Positions 33,091 to 48,000 of a stretch of 64,000 nt of DNA are shown here, one piece after another. The stretch comes from Euonymus europaeus (Eukaryota; Streptophyta; Magnoliopsida; Celastrales; Celastraceae), in assembly GCA_963580455.1 (NCBI GenBank), contig OY756961.1:13931001-13995000 (forward strand), written 5' to 3'. The notes below the pieces were generated by a model. That model worked only from the letters and a program-made list of their open reading frames with translations. It searched no databases and was not told the origin of the DNA. The translations under genes and the position numbers were made by a program. How positions within the stretch are numbered: position 1 is the stretch's first letter; the number at the start of each line of letters is the position of its first letter.

Positions 33091-36000
33091 CAACTTTCTA
33101 TGACAAATGGACAAAACCGTTAAAAGCTCCTACATAGAGAAAGTTGAGCAACTTCGGACCATCAAAATTGCTCCATGTACACTTTTTGTTGTTCTTCTAT
33201 GTCAACTTTTACGAGTATAAGCTTCTTACATTATTTCGATGCCAAAACACCAACTTTCTTTGACAAATGGATAAAACCGTTAAAAGCTTCTCCGTAGAGA
33301 GAGTTGAGCAAATTCGGACTATGAAAGTTGCTCGGGATAGACTTTTTATTGTTCTTCTATGTCAAATTTTACGAGTATAAGCTTCCTACATTATTTCGAT
33401 GCCAAAACACCAACTTTCTATGACAAATAGACAAAACCGTTAAAAGCTCCTCCATAGAGAGAGTTGAGCAATTTCGGACCATCAAAGTTGCTCGCTGTAC
33501 AATTTTTATAGTTCTCATATGTCAAATTTTATGAGTATAAGCTTCCTAGATTATTTCGATGCCAAACACCAACTTTCTTTGACAAATGGACAAAACCGTT
33601 AAAAGCTCCTCCATAGAGAGAGTTGAGCAACTACGAACTATGAAAGTTGCTCAGGATAGACTTTTTATTGTTCTTCTATGTCAAATTTTTCGAGTATAAG
33701 CTTTCTACAATATTTCGATGCCAAAACATCAACTTTCTATGACAAATGGACAAAACCGTTAAAAGCTCCTCCATAGAGAGAGTTGAGCAACTTCGGGCTA
33801 TCAAAGTTGTTCGGGACAGACTTTTCATTGTTCTGCTATGTCAAATTTTACAAGTATAAGCTTCCTACATTATTCCGATGCGAAAACACCAACTTTCTAC
33901 GACAAATGGACAAAACCGTTAATAGCTCCTCCATAGAGAGAGTTGAGCATCTTAGGACCATCAAAATTGCTCTATGTACACTTTTTGTTGTTCTTATATG
34001 TCAAATTTTACGAGTATAAGCTTCATAGATTATTTCGATGCCAAAACACCAACTTTCTATGACAAATAGACAACACCGTTAAAAGCTCGTCCATAGAGAG
34101 AGTTGAGCAACTTCGGACCATCAAAGTTGCTCGGTGTATAATTTTTATTGTTCTCATATGTCAAATTTTATGAGTATAAGCTTCCTAGATTATTTCGATG
34201 CCAAACACCAACTTTCTTTGACAAATGGACAAAACCGTTAAAAGCACCTCCATAGAGAGAGTTGAGCAACTACGAACTATGAAAGTTGCTCGGGATAGAC
34301 TTTTTATTGTTCTTCTATGTCAAATTTTACGAGTATAAGCTTCCTACATTATTTCGATGCCAAAACACCAACTTTCTATAACAAATGGACAAAACCATTA
34401 AAATCTCCTCCATAGAGAGAGTTGAGCAACTTCGGACTATCAAAGTTGCTCGGGACAGACTTTTTATTGTCCTTCTATGTCAAATTTTACGAGTATAAGC
34501 TTCCTACATTATTTCGATGCGAAAACACCAACTTTTTATGAAAATGGACAAAACCGTTAAAAGCTCTTCCATAGAGAGAGTTGAGCAACTTCGGACCATC
34601 AAAATTGCTCTATGTACACTTTTTGTTGTTCTTCTATGTCAACTTTTACGAGTATAAGCTTCCTACATTATTTCGATGCCAAAACACCAACTTTCTATAG
34701 CAAATGGACAAAACCGCTAAAAGCTCCTCCATAGAGAGAGTTGAGCAACTTCGGCCTATCAAAGTTGCTCGGGATAGACTTTTTATTGTTCTTCTATGTA
34801 AAATTTTACGAGTATAACCTTCCTGGATTATTTCGATGCCAAAACACAAACTTTCTATGACAAATAGAAAAACCGCTAAAAGCTCCTCCATAGGGAGAGT
34901 TGAGCAACTTCGGACTATGGAAGTTGCTCGGGATAGGCTTTTTATTGTTCTTCTATGTCAACTTTTACGAGTATATGCTTCCAAAATTATTTTGATGCCA
35001 AAACATCAACTTTCTATGACAAATGGACAAAACCGTTAAAAGCTCCTCCATAGAGAGAGTTGAGCAACTTCGGACTATCAAAGTTGCTCGGGACAGACTT
35101 TTTATTGTTCTTCTATGTCAAATTTTACCAGTATAAGCTTCTTACATTATTTCGATGCCAAAACACCAACTTTCTATGACAAATGGACAAAACCGTTAAA
35201 AGCTCCTCCATAGAGAGAGTTGAGCAACTTCGTACCATCAAAATTGCTCTATGTACACTTTTTGTTGTTCTTCTATGTCAACTTTTACGAGTATAAGCTT
35301 CCTACATTATTTCGATGCCAAAACACCAACTTTCTATAACAAATGGACAAAACCGCTAAAAGCTTCTCCATAGAGAGAGTTGAGCAACTTCGGACTATCA
35401 AAGTTGCACGGGATAGACTTTTTATTGTTCTTCTATGTCAACTTTTACGAGTATAAGCTTCCAACATTATTTCGATGCCAAAATACAACTTTCTATGACA
35501 AATGGACAAAACCGTTAAAAGCTCCTCCATAGAGAGAGTTGAGCAACTTCGGACTATCAAAGTTGCTCGGGACAAACTTTTTATTATTCTTCTATGTCAA
35601 ATTTTACGAGTATAAGCTTACTACATTATTTCAATGTTAAAACACCAACTTTCTATGACAAATGGACAAAACCCTTAAAAGCTCCTCCATAGAGAGAGTT
35701 GAGCAACTTCGGACCATCAAAGTTGCTCGGTGTATAATTTTTATTGTTCTCATATGTCAAATTTTATGAGTATAAGCTTCCTAGATTATTTCGATGCCAA
35801 ACACCAACTTTCTTTGACAAATGGACAAAACCGTTAAAAGCACCTCCATAGAGAGAGTTGAGCAACTACGAACTATGAAAGTTGCTCGGGATAGACTTTT
35901 TATTGTTCTTCTATGTCAAATTTTTCGAGTATAAGCTTTCTACAATATTTCGATGCCAAAATATCAAGTTTCTATGACAAATGGACAAAACCGTTAAAAG

Positions 36001-37561
36001 CTCCTCCATAGTGAGAGTTGAGCAACTTCGGGCTATCAAAGTTGTTCGGGACAGACTTTTCATTGTTCTGCTATGTCAAATTTTAGAAGTATAAGCTTCC
36101 TACATTATTCCGATGCCAAAACACCAACTTTCTATGACAAATGGACAAAACCGTTAATAGCTCCTCCATAGAGAGAGTTGAGCAACTTCGGACCATCAAA
36201 ATTGCTCTATGTACACTTTTTGTTGTTCTTCTATGTCAACTTTTACGAGTATAAGCTTCCTACATTATTTTGATGCCAAAACACCAACTTTCTATGATAA
36301 ATGGACAAAACCGTTAAAAGCTCGTCCATAGAGAGAGTTGAGCATCTTAGGACCATCAAAGTTGCTCGGTGTACAATTTTTATTGTTCTTATATGTCAAA
36401 TTTTATGAGTATAAGCTTCATAGATTATTTCGATGCCAAAACACCAACTTTCTATGACAAATAGACAAAACCGCTAAAAGCTCCTCCATAGAGAGAGTTG
36501 AGCAACTTCGGACTATCAAAGTTGCTCGGGATAGACTTTTTATTGTTCTTCTTTGTCAACTTTTACGAGTATAAGCTTCCAACATTATTTCGATGCCAAA
36601 ACACCAACTTTCTATGACAAATGGACAAAACCGTTAAAAGCACCTCCATAGAAAGAGTTGAGCAACTTCGGCCTATCAAAGTTGCTCGGGATAGACTTTT
36701 TATTTTCTTCTATGTAAAATTTTACGAGTATAAGCTTCCTGGATTATTTCGATGCCAAAACACCAACTTTCTATGACAAATAGTCAAAACCGCTAAAAGC
36801 TCCTCCATAGAGAGAGTTGAGCAACTTCGGACTATCAAAGTTGCTCGGGATAGACTTTTTATTGTTCTTCTATGTCAACTTTTACGAGTATAAGCTTCCA
36901 ACATTATTTCGATGCCAAAACACAACTTTCTATGACAAATGGACAAAACCGTTAAAAGCTCCTCCATAGAGAGAGTTGAGCAACTTCGGACTATCAAAGT
37001 TGCTCGGGACAAACTTTTTATTATTCTTCTATGTCAAATTTTACGAGTATAAGCTTACTACATTATTTCGATGTTAAAACACCAACTTTCTATGACAAAT
37101 GGACAAAACCCTTAAAAGCTCCTCCATAGAGGGAGTTGAGCAACTTCGGACCATCAAAGTTGCTCGGTGTATAATTTTTATTGTTCTCATATGTCAAATT
37201 TTATGAGTATAAGCTTCCTAGATTATTTCGATGCCAAACACCAACTTTCTTTGACAAATGGACAAAACCGTTAAAAGCACCTCCATAGAGAGAGTTGAGC
37301 AACTACGAACTATGAAAGTTGCTCGGGATAGACTTTTTATTGTTCTTCTATGTCAAATTTTTCGAGTATAGGCTTTCTACAATATTTCGATGCCAAAATA
37401 TCAAGTTTCTATGACAAATGGACAAAACCGTTAAAAGCTCCTCCATAGAGAGAGTTGAGCAACTTCGGGCTATCAAAGTTGTTCGGGACAGACTTTTCAT
37501 TGTTCTGCTATGTCAAATTTTAGAAGTATAAGCTTCCTACATTATTCCGATGCCAAAACAC
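33091..37561 (+). repeat. Satellite super-unit, 28 monomers (4.47 kb), copy 1
   Basis: It is repeated directly at 37562-about 42030. Markers match 4470-4471 bp apart: the ATTTCGGACC monomer at 33471/37942, TTTTGATGCC with AACATCAAC at 34991/39461, CGTACCATCA at 35231/39701 and the 3-bp-deleted TATTTTCTTC at 36701/41171. It contains a mixture of all three monomer classes and several indel-bearing monomers. Confidence 0.9.
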
Positions 37562-40500
37562 CAACTTTCTATGACAAATGGACAAAACCGTTAAAAGCTC
37601 CTACATAGAGAAAGTTGAGCAACTTCGGACCATCAAAATTGCTCCATGTACACTTTTTGTTGTTCTTCTATGTCAACTTTTACGAGTATAAGCTTCTTAC
37701 ATTATTTCGATGCCAAAACACCAACTTTCTTTGACAAATGGATAAAACCGTTAAAAGCTTCTCCGTAGAGAGAGTTGAGCAAATTCGGACTATGAAAGTT
37801 GCTCGGGATAGACTTTTTATTGTTCTTCTATGTCAAATTTTACGAGTATAAGCTTCCTACATTATTTCGATGCCAAAACACCAACTTTCTATGACAAATA
37901 GACAAAACCGTTAAAAGCTCCTCCATAGAGAGAGTTGAGCAATTTCGGACCATCAAAGTTGCTCGCTGTACAATTTTTATAGTTCTCATATGTCAAATTT
38001 TATGAGTATAAGCTTCCTAGATTATTTCGATGCCAAACACCAACTTTCTTTGACAAATGGACAAAACCGTTAAAAGCTCCTCCATAGAGAGAGTTGAGCA
38101 ACTACGAACTATGAAAGTTGCTCAGGATAGACTTTTTATTGTTCTTCTATGTCAAATTTTTCGAGTATAAGCTTTCTACAATATTTCGATGCCAAAACAT
38201 CAACTTTCTATGACAAATGGACAAAACCGTTAAAAGCTCCTCCATAGAGAGAGTTGAGCAACTTCGGGCTATCAAAGTTGTTCGGGACAGACTTTTCATT
38301 GTTCTGCTATGTCAAATTTTACAAGTATAAGCTTCTACATTATTCCGATGCGAAAACACCAACTTTCTACGACAAATGGACAAAACCGTTAATAGCTCCT
38401 CCATAGAGAGAGTTGAGCATCTTAGGACCATCAAAATTGCTCTATGTACACTTTTTGTTGTTCTTATATGTCAAATTTTACGAGTATAAGCTTCATAGAT
38501 TATTTCGATGCCAAAACACCAACTTTCTATGACAAATAGACAACACCGTTAAAAGCTCGTCCATAGAGAGAGTTGAGCAACTTCGGACCATCAAAGTTGC
38601 TCGGTGTATAATTTTTATTGTTCTCATATGTCAAATTTTATGAGTATAAGCTTCCTAGATTATTTCGATGCCAAACACCAACTTTCTTTGACAAATGGAC
38701 AAAACCGTTAAAAGCACCTCCATAGAGAGAGTTGAGCAACTACGAACTATGAAAGTTGCTCGGGATAGACTTTTTATTGTTCTTCTATGTCAAATTTTAC
38801 GAGTATAAGCTTCCTACATTATTTCAATGCCAAAACACCAACTTTCTATAACAAATGGACAAAACCATTAAAATCTCCTCCATAGAGAGAGTTGAGCAAC
38901 TTCGGACTATCAAAGTTGCTCGGGACAGACTTTTTATTGTCCTTCTATGTCAAATTTTACGAGTATAAGCTTCCTACATTATTTCGATGCGAAAACACCA
39001 ACTTTTTATGAAAATGGACAAAACCGTTAAAAGCTCTTCCATAGAGAGAGTTGAGCAACTTCGGACCATCAAAATTGCTCTATGTACACTTTTTGTTGTT
39101 CTTCTATGTCAACTTTTACGAGTATAAGCTTCCTACATTATTTCGATGCCAAAACACCAACTTTCTATAGCAAATGGACAAAACCGCTAAAAGCTCCTCC
39201 ATAGAGAGAGTTGAGCAACTTCGGCCTATCAAAGTTGCTCGGGATAGACTTTTTATTGTTCTTCTATGTAAAATTTTACGAGTATAACCTTCCTGGATTA
39301 TTTCGATGCCAAAACACAAACTTTCTATGACAAATAGAAAAACCGCTAAAAGCTCCTCCATAGGGAGAGTTGAGCAACTTCGGACTATGGAAGTTGCTCG
39401 GGATAGGCTTTTTATTGTTCTTCTATGTCAACTTTTACGAGTATATGCTTCCAAAATTATTTTGATGCCAAAACATCAACTTTCTATGACAAATGGACAA
39501 AACCGTTAAAAGCTCCTCCATAGAGAGAGTTGAGCAACTTCGGACTATCAAAGTTGCTCGGGACAGACTTTTTATTGTTCTTCTATGTCAAATTTTACCA
39601 GTATAAGCTTCTTACATTATTTCGATGCCAAAACACCAACTTTCTATGACAAATGGACAAAACCGTTAAAAGCTCCTCCATAGAGAGAGTTGAGCAACTT
39701 CGTACCATCAAAATTGCTCTATGTACACTTTTTGTTGTTCTTCTATGTCAACTTTTACGAGTATAAGCTTCCTACATTATTTCGATGCCAAAACACCAAC
39801 TTTCTATAACAAATGGACAAAACCGCTAAAAGCTTCTCCATAGAGAGAGTTGAGCAACTTCGGACTATCAAAGTTGCACGGGATAGACTTTTTATTGTTC
39901 TTCTATGTCAACTTTTACGAGTATAAGCTTCCAACATTATTTCGATGCCAAAATACAACTTTCTATGACAAATGGACAAAACCGTTAAAAGCTCCTCCAT
40001 AGAGAGAGTTGAGCAACTTCGGACTATCAAAGTTGCTCGGGACAAACTTTTTATTATTCTTCTATGTCAAATTTTACGAGTATAAGCTTACTACATTATT
40101 TCAATGTTAAAACACCAACTTTCTATGACAAATGGACAAAACCCTTAAAAGCTCCTCCATAGAGAGAGTTGAGCAACTTCGGACCATCAAAGTTGCTCGG
40201 TGTATAATTTTTATTGTTCTCATATGTCAAATTTTATGAGTATAAGCTTCCTAGATTATTTCGATGCCAAACACCAACTTTCTTTGACAAATGGACAAAA
40301 CCGTTAAAAGCACCTCCATAGAGAGAGTTGAGCAACTACGAACTATGAAAGTTGCTCGGGATAGACTTTTTATTGTTCTTCTATGTCAAATTTTTCGAGT
40401 ATAAGCTTTCTACAATATTTCGATGCCAAAATATCAAGTTTCTATGACAAATGGACAAAACCGTTAAAAGCTCCTCCATAGTGAGAGTTGAGCAACTTCG

Positions 40501-42030
40501 GGCTATCAAAGTTGTTCGGGACAGACTTTTCATTGTTCTGCTATGTCAAATTTTAGAAGTATAAGCTTCCTACATTATTCCGATGCCAAAACACCAACTT
40601 TCTATGACAAATGGACAAAACCGTTAATAGCTCCTCCATAGAGAGAGTTGAGCAACTTCGGACCATCAAAATTGCTCTATGTACACTTTTTGTTGTTCTT
40701 CTATGTCAACTTTTACGAGTATAAGCTTCCTACATTATTTTGATGCCAAAACACCAACTTTCTATGATAAATGGACAAAACCGTTAAAAGCTCGTCCATA
40801 GAGAGAGTTGAGCATCTTAGGACCATCAAAGTTGCTCGGTGTACAATTTTTATTGTTCTTATATGTCAAATTTTATGAGTATAAGCTTCATAGATTATTT
40901 CGATGCCAAAACACCAACTTTCTATGACAAATAGACAAAACCGCTAAAAGCTCCTCCATAGAGAGAGTTGAGCAACTTCGGACTATCAAAGTTGCTCGGG
41001 ATAGACTTTTTATTGTTCTTCTTTGTCAACTTTTACGAGTATAAGCTTCCAACATTATTTCGATGCCAAAACACCAACTTTCTATGACAAATGGACAAAA
41101 CCGTTAAAAGCACCTCCATAGAAAGAGTTGAGCAACTTCGGCCTATCAAAGTTGCTCGGGATAGACTTTTTATTTTCTTCTATGTAAAATTTTACGAGTA
41201 TAAGCTTCCTGGATTATTTCGATGCCAAAACACCAACTTTCTATGACAAATAGTCAAAACCGCTAAAAGCTCCTCCATAGAGAGAGTTGAGCAACTTCGG
41301 ACTATCAAAGTTGCTCGGGATAGACTTTTTATTGTTCTTCTATGTCAACTTTTACGAGTATAAGCTTCCAACATTATTTCGATGCCAAAACACAACTTTC
41401 TATGACAAATGGACAAAACCGTTAAAAGCTCCTCCATAGAGAGAGTTGAGCAACTTCGGACTATCAAAGTTGCTCGGGACAAACTTTTTATTATTCTTCT
41501 ATGTCAAATTTTACGAGTATAAGCTTACTACATTATTTCGATGTTAAAACACCAACTTTCTATGACAAATGGACAAAACCCTTAAAAGCTCCTCCATAGA
41601 GGGAGTTGAGCAACTTCGGACCATCAAAGTTGCTCGGTGTATAATTTTTATTGTTCTCATATGTCAAATTTTATGAGTATAAGCTTCCTAGATTATTTCG
41701 ATGCCAAACACCAACTTTCTTTGACAAATGGACAAAACCGTTAAAAGCACCTCCATAGAGAGAGTTGAGCAACTACGAACTATGAAAGTTGCTCGGGATA
41801 GACTTTTTATTGTTCTTCTATGTCAAATTTTTCGAGTATAAGCTTTCTACAATATTTCGATGCCAAAATATCAAGTTTCTATGACAAATGGACAAAACCG
41901 TTAAAAGCTCCTCCATAGAGAGAGTTGAGCAACTTCGGGCTATCAAAGTTGTTCGGGACAGACTTTTCATTGTTCTGCTATGTCAAATTTTAGAAGTATA
42001 AGCTTCCTACATTATTCCGATGCCAAAACA
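37562..42030 (+). repeat. Satellite super-unit, 28 monomers (4.47 kb), copy 2
   Basis: It is nearly identical to copy 1. Noticed differences: a 1-bp deletion near 38332 (GCTTCTACATT), ATTTCAATGC at about 38821 in place of ATTTCGATGC, and GTATAAGC near 41838 in place of GTATAGGC near 37367. A third, shortened copy starts immediately after, about 320 bp (two monomers) out of step. Confidence 0.9.
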
Positions 42031-45000
42031 CCAACTTTCTATGACAAATGGACAAAACCGTTAAAAGCTCCTCCATAGAGAGAGTTGAGCAATTTCGGAC
42101 CATCAAAGTTGCTCGCTGTACAATTTTTATAGTTCTCATATGTCAAATTTTATGAGTATAAGCTTCCTAGATTATTTCGATGCCAAACACCAACTTTTTT
42201 TGACAAATGGACAAAACCGTTAAAAGCTCCTCCATAGAGAGAGTTGAGCAACTACGAACTATGAAAGTTGCTCAGGATAGACTTTTTATTGTTCTTCTAT
42301 GTCAAATTTTTCGAGTATAAGCTTTCTACAATATTTCGATGCCAAAACATCAACTTTCTATGACAAATGGACAAAACCGTTAAAAGCTCCTCCATAGAGA
42401 GAGTTGACCAACTTCGGGCTATCAAAGTTGTTCGGGACAGACTTTTCATTGTTCTGCTATGTCAAATTTTACTAGTATAAGCTTTCTACATTATTCCGAT
42501 GCGAAAACACCAACTTTCTACGACAAATGGACAAAACCGTTAATAGCTCCTCCATAGAGAGAGTTGAGCAACTTCGGACCATCAAAATTGCTCTATGTAC
42601 ACTTTTTGTTGTTCTTCTATGTCAACTTTTACGAGTATAAGCTTCCTACATTATTTTGATGCCAAAATACCAACTTTCTATGATAAATGGACAAAACCGT
42701 TAAAAGCTCGTCCATAGAGAGAGTTGAGCATCTTAGGACCATCAAAGTTGCTCGGTGTACAAATTTTATTGTTCTTATATGTCAAATTTTACGAGTATAA
42801 GCTTCATAGATTATTTCGATGCCAAAACACCAACTTTCTATGACAAATAGACAAAACCGATAAAAGCTCCTCCATAGAGAGAGTTGAGCAACTTCGGACT
42901 ATCAAAGTTGCTCGGGATAGACTTTTTATTGTTCTTCTTTGTCAACTTTTACGAGTATAAGCTTCCAACATTATTTCGATGCCAAAACACCAACTTTCTA
43001 TGACAAATGGACAAAACCGTTAAAAGCACCTCCATAGAAAGAGTTGAGCAACTTCGGACTATCAAAGTTGCTCGGGACAGACTTTTTATTGTTCTTCTAT
43101 GTCAAATTTTACGAGTATAAGCTTCCTACATTATTTCGATGCCAAAACACCAACTTTCTATAACAAATGGACAAAACCATTAAAATCTCCTCCATAGAGA
43201 GAGTTGAGCAACTTCGGACTATCAAAGTTGCTCGGGACAGACTTTTTATTGTCCATCTATGTCAAATTTTACGAGTATAAGCTTCCTACATTATTTCGAT
43301 GCGAAAACACCAACTTTTTATGAAAATGGACAAAACCGTTAAAAGCTCTTCCATAGAAAGAGTTGAGCAACTTCGGACCATCAAAATTGCTCTATGTACA
43401 CTTTTTGTTGTTCTTCTATGTCAACTTTTACGAGTATAAGCTTCCTACATTATTTCGATGCCAAAACACCAACTTTCTATAGCAAATGGACAAAACCGCT
43501 AAAAGCTCCTCCATAGAGAGAGTTGAGCAACTTCGGCCTATCAAAGTTGCTCGGGATAGACTTTTTATTGTTCTTCTATGTAAAATTTTACGAGTATAAG
43601 CTTCCTGGATTATTTCGATGCCAAAACACCAACTTTCTATGACAAATAGACAAAACCGCTAAAAGCTCCTCCATAGAGAGAGTTGAGCAACTTCGGACTA
43701 TGGAAGTTGCTCGGGATAGGCTTTTTATTGTTCTTCTATGTCAACTTTTACGAGTATATGCTTCCAAAATTATTTTGATGCCAAAACATCAACTTTCTAT
43801 GACAAATGGACAAAACCGTTAAAAGCTCCTCCATAGAGAGAGTTGAGCAACTTCGGACTATCAAAGTTGCTCGGGACAGACTTTTTATTGTTCTTCTATG
43901 TCAAATTTTACCAGTATAAGCTTCTTACATTATTTCGATGCCAAAACACCAACTTTCTATGACAAATGGACAAAACCGTTAAAAGCTCCTCCATAGAGAG
44001 AGTTGAGCAACTTCGGACCATCAAAATTGCTCTATGTACACTTTTTGTTGTTCTTCTATGTCAACTTTTACGAGTATAAGCTTCCTACATTATTTCGATG
44101 CCAAAACACCAACTTTCTATAACAAATGGACAAAACCGCTAAAAGCTTCTCCATAGAGAGAGTTGAGCAACTTCGGACTATCAAAGATGCACGGAATAGA
44201 CTTTTTATTGTTCTTCTATGTCAACTTTTACGAGTATAAGCTTCCAACATTATTTCGATGCCAAAACACAACTTTCTATGACAAATGGACAAAACCGTTA
44301 AAAGCTCCTCCATAGAGAGAGTTGAGCAACTTCGGACTATCAAAGTTGCTCGGGACAAACTTTTTATTATTCTTCTATGTCAAATTTTACGAGTATAAGC
44401 TTACTACATTATTTCGATGTTAAAACACCAACTTTCTATGACAAATGGACAGAACCCTTAAAAGCTCCTCCATAGAGAGAGTTGAGCAACTTCGGACCAT
44501 CAAAGTTGCTCGGTGTATAATTTTTATTGTTCTCATATGTCAAATTTTATGAGTATAAGCTTCCTAGATTATTTCGATGCCAAACACCAACTTTCTTTGA
44601 CAAATGGACAAAACCGTTAAAAGCACCTCCATAGAGAGAGTTGAGCAACTACGAACTATGAAAGTTGCTCGGGATAGACTTTTTATTGTTCTTCTATGTC
44701 AAATTTTTCGAGTATAAGCTTTCTACAATATTTCGATGCCAAAATATCAAGTTTCTATGACAAATGGACAAAACCGTTAAAAGCTCCTCCATAGAGAGAG
44801 TTGAGCAACTTCGGGCTATCAAAGTTGTTCGGGACAGACTTTTCATTGTTCTGCTATGTCAAATTTTAGAAGTATAAGCTTCCTACATTATTCCGATGCC
44901 AAAACACCAACTTTCTATGACAAATGGACAAAACCGTTAATAGCTCCTCCATAGAGAGAGTTGAGCAACTTCGGACCATCAAAATTGCTCTATGTACACT

Positions 45001-48000
45001 TTTTGTTGTTCTTCTATGTCAACTTTTACGAGTATAAGCTTCCTACATTATTTTGATGCCAAAACACCAACTTTCTATGATAAATGGACAAAACCGTTAA
45101 AAGCTCGTCCATAGAGAGAGTTGAGCATCTTAGGACCATCAAAGTTGCTCGGTGTACAATTTTTATTGTTCTTATATGTCAAATTTTATGAGTATAAGCT
45201 TCATAGATTATTTCGATGCCAAAACACCAACTTTCTATGACAAATAGACAAAACCGCTAAAAGCTCCTCCATAGAGAGAGTTGAGCAACTTCGGACTATC
45301 AAAGTTGCTCGGGATAGACTTTTTATTGTTCTTCTTTGTCAACTTTTACGAGTATAAGCTTCCAACATTATTTCGATGCCAAAACACCAACTTTCTATGA
45401 CAAATGGACAAAACCGTTAAAAGCACCTCCATAGAAAGAGTTGAGCAACTTCGGCCTATCAAAGTTGCTCGGGATAGACTTTTTATTTTCTTCTATGTAA
45501 AATTTTACGAGTATAAGCTTCCTGGATTATTTCGATGCCAAAACACCAACTTTCTATGACAAATAGACAAAACCGCTAAAAGCTCCTCCATAGAGAGAGT
45601 TGAGCAACTTCGGACAATCAAAGTTTCTCGGGATAGACTTTTTATTGTTCTTCTTTGTCAACTTTTACGAGTATAAGCTTCCAACATTATTTCGATGCCA
45701 AAACACCAACTTTCTATGACAAATGGACAAAACCGTTAAAAGCACCTCCATAGAAAGAGTTGAGCAACTTCGGACTATCAAAGTTGCTCGGGACAGACTT
45801 TTTATTGTTCTTCTATGTCAAATTTTACGAGTATAAGCTTCCTACATTATTTCGATGCCAAAACACCAACTTTCTGTGACAAATGGACAAAACCGTTAAA
45901 ATCTCCTCCATAGAGAGAGTTGAGCAACTTCGGACTATCAAGGTTGCTCGGGACAGACTTTTTATTGTCCTTCTATGTCAAATTTTACGAATATAAGCTT
46001 CCTACATTATTTCGATGCGAAAACACCAACTTTTTATGAAAATGGACAAAACCGTTAAAAGCTCTTCCATAGAGAGAGTTGAGCAACTTCGGACCATCAA
46101 AATTGCTCTATGTACACTTTTTGTTGTTCTTCTATGTCAACTTTTACGAGTATAAGCTTCCTACATTATTTCGATGCCAAAACACCAACTTTCTATAGCA
46201 AATGGACAAAACCGCTAAAAGCTCCTCCATAGAGAGAGTTGAGCAACTTCGGCCTATCAAAGTTGCTCGGGATAGACTTTTTATTGTTCTCCTATGTAAA
46301 ATTTTACGAGTATAAGCTTCCTGGATTATTTTGATGCCTAAACACCAACTTTCTATGACAAATAGACAAAACCGCTAAAAGCTCCTCCATAGAGAGAGTT
46401 GAGCAACTTCGGACTATGGAAGTTGCTCGGGATAGGCTTTTTATTGTTCTTCTTTGTCAACTTTTATGAGTATAAGCTTCCAAAATTATTTTGATGCCAA
46501 AACATCAACTTTCTATGACAAATGGACAAAACCATTAAAAGCTCCTCCATAGAGAGAGTTGAGCAACTTCGAACTATCAAAGTTGCTCGGGACAGACTTT
46601 TTATTGTTCTTCTATGTCAAATTTTACCAGTATAAGCTTCCTACATTATTTCGATGCCAAAACACCAACTTTCTATGACAAATGGACAAAACCGTTAAAA
46701 GCTCCTCCATAGAGAGAGTTGAGCAACTTCGGACCATCAAAATTGCTCTATGTACACTTTTTGTTGTTCTTCTATGTCAACCTTTACGAGTATAAGCTTC
46801 CTACATTATTTCGATGCCAAAACACCAACTTTCTATAACAAATGGACAAAACCGCTAAAAGCTTCTCCATAGAGAGAGTTGAGCAACTTCGGACTATCAA
46901 AGTTGCACGGGTTAGACTTTTTATTGTTCTTCTGCGTCAACTTTTACGAGTATAAGCTTCCAACATTATTTCGATGCCAAAACACAAATTTCTATGACAA
47001 ATGGACAAAACCGTTAAAAGCTCCTCCATAGAGAGAGTTGAGCAACTTCGGACTATCAAAGTTGCTCGGGACAAACTTTTTATTATTCTTCTATGTCAAA
47101 TTTTACGAGTATAAGCTTACTACATTATTTCGATGCCAAAACACCAACTTTCTATGACAAATGGACATAACCCTTAAAAGCTCCTCCATAGAGAGAGTTG
47201 AGCAACTTCGGACCATCAAAGTTGCTCGGTGTATAATTTTTATTGTTCTCATATGTCAAATTTTATGAGTATAAGCTTCCTAGATTATTTCGATGCCAAA
47301 CACCAACTTTCTTTGACAAATGGACAAAACCGTTAAAAGCTCCTCCATAGAGAGAGTTGAGCAACTACGAACTATGAAAGTTGCTCGGGATAGACTTTTT
47401 ATTGTTCTTCTATGTCAAATTTTTCGAGTATAAGCTTTCTACAATATTTCGATGCCAAAACATCAACTTTCTATGACAAATGGACAAAACCGTTAAAAGC
47501 TCCTCCATAGAGAGAGTTGAGCAACTTCGGGCTATCAAAGTTGTTCGGGACAGACTTTTCATTGTTCTGCTATGTCAAATTTTAGAAGTATAAGCTTCCT
47601 ACATTATTCCGATGCCAAAACACCAACTTTCTATGACAAATGGACAAAACCGTTAATAGCTCCTCCGTAGAGAGAGTTGAGCAACTTCGGACCATCAAAA
47701 TTGCTCTATGTACACTTTTTGTTGTTCTTCTATGTCAACTTTTACGAGTATAAGCTTCCTACATTATTTCGATGCCAAAACACCAACTTTCTATGAAAAA
47801 TGGACAAAACCGTTAATAGCTCCTCCGTAGAGAGAGTTGAGAAACTTCGGACCATCAAAATTGCTCTATGTACACTTTTTGTTGTTCTTCTATGTCAACT
47901 TTTACGAGTATAAGCTTCCTACATTATTTCGATGCCAAAACACCAACTTTATATGACAAATGGACAAAACCGCTAAAAGCTCCTCCATAGAGAGAGTTGA

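Noticed and set aside
34646..34891. 81-codon frame on the - strand of the satellite (and its copy at 39116-39361)
   Set aside because: It is present only where a 2-bp-short monomer opens the antisense frame. The second copy comes with the 4.47-kb duplication. There is no independent support.
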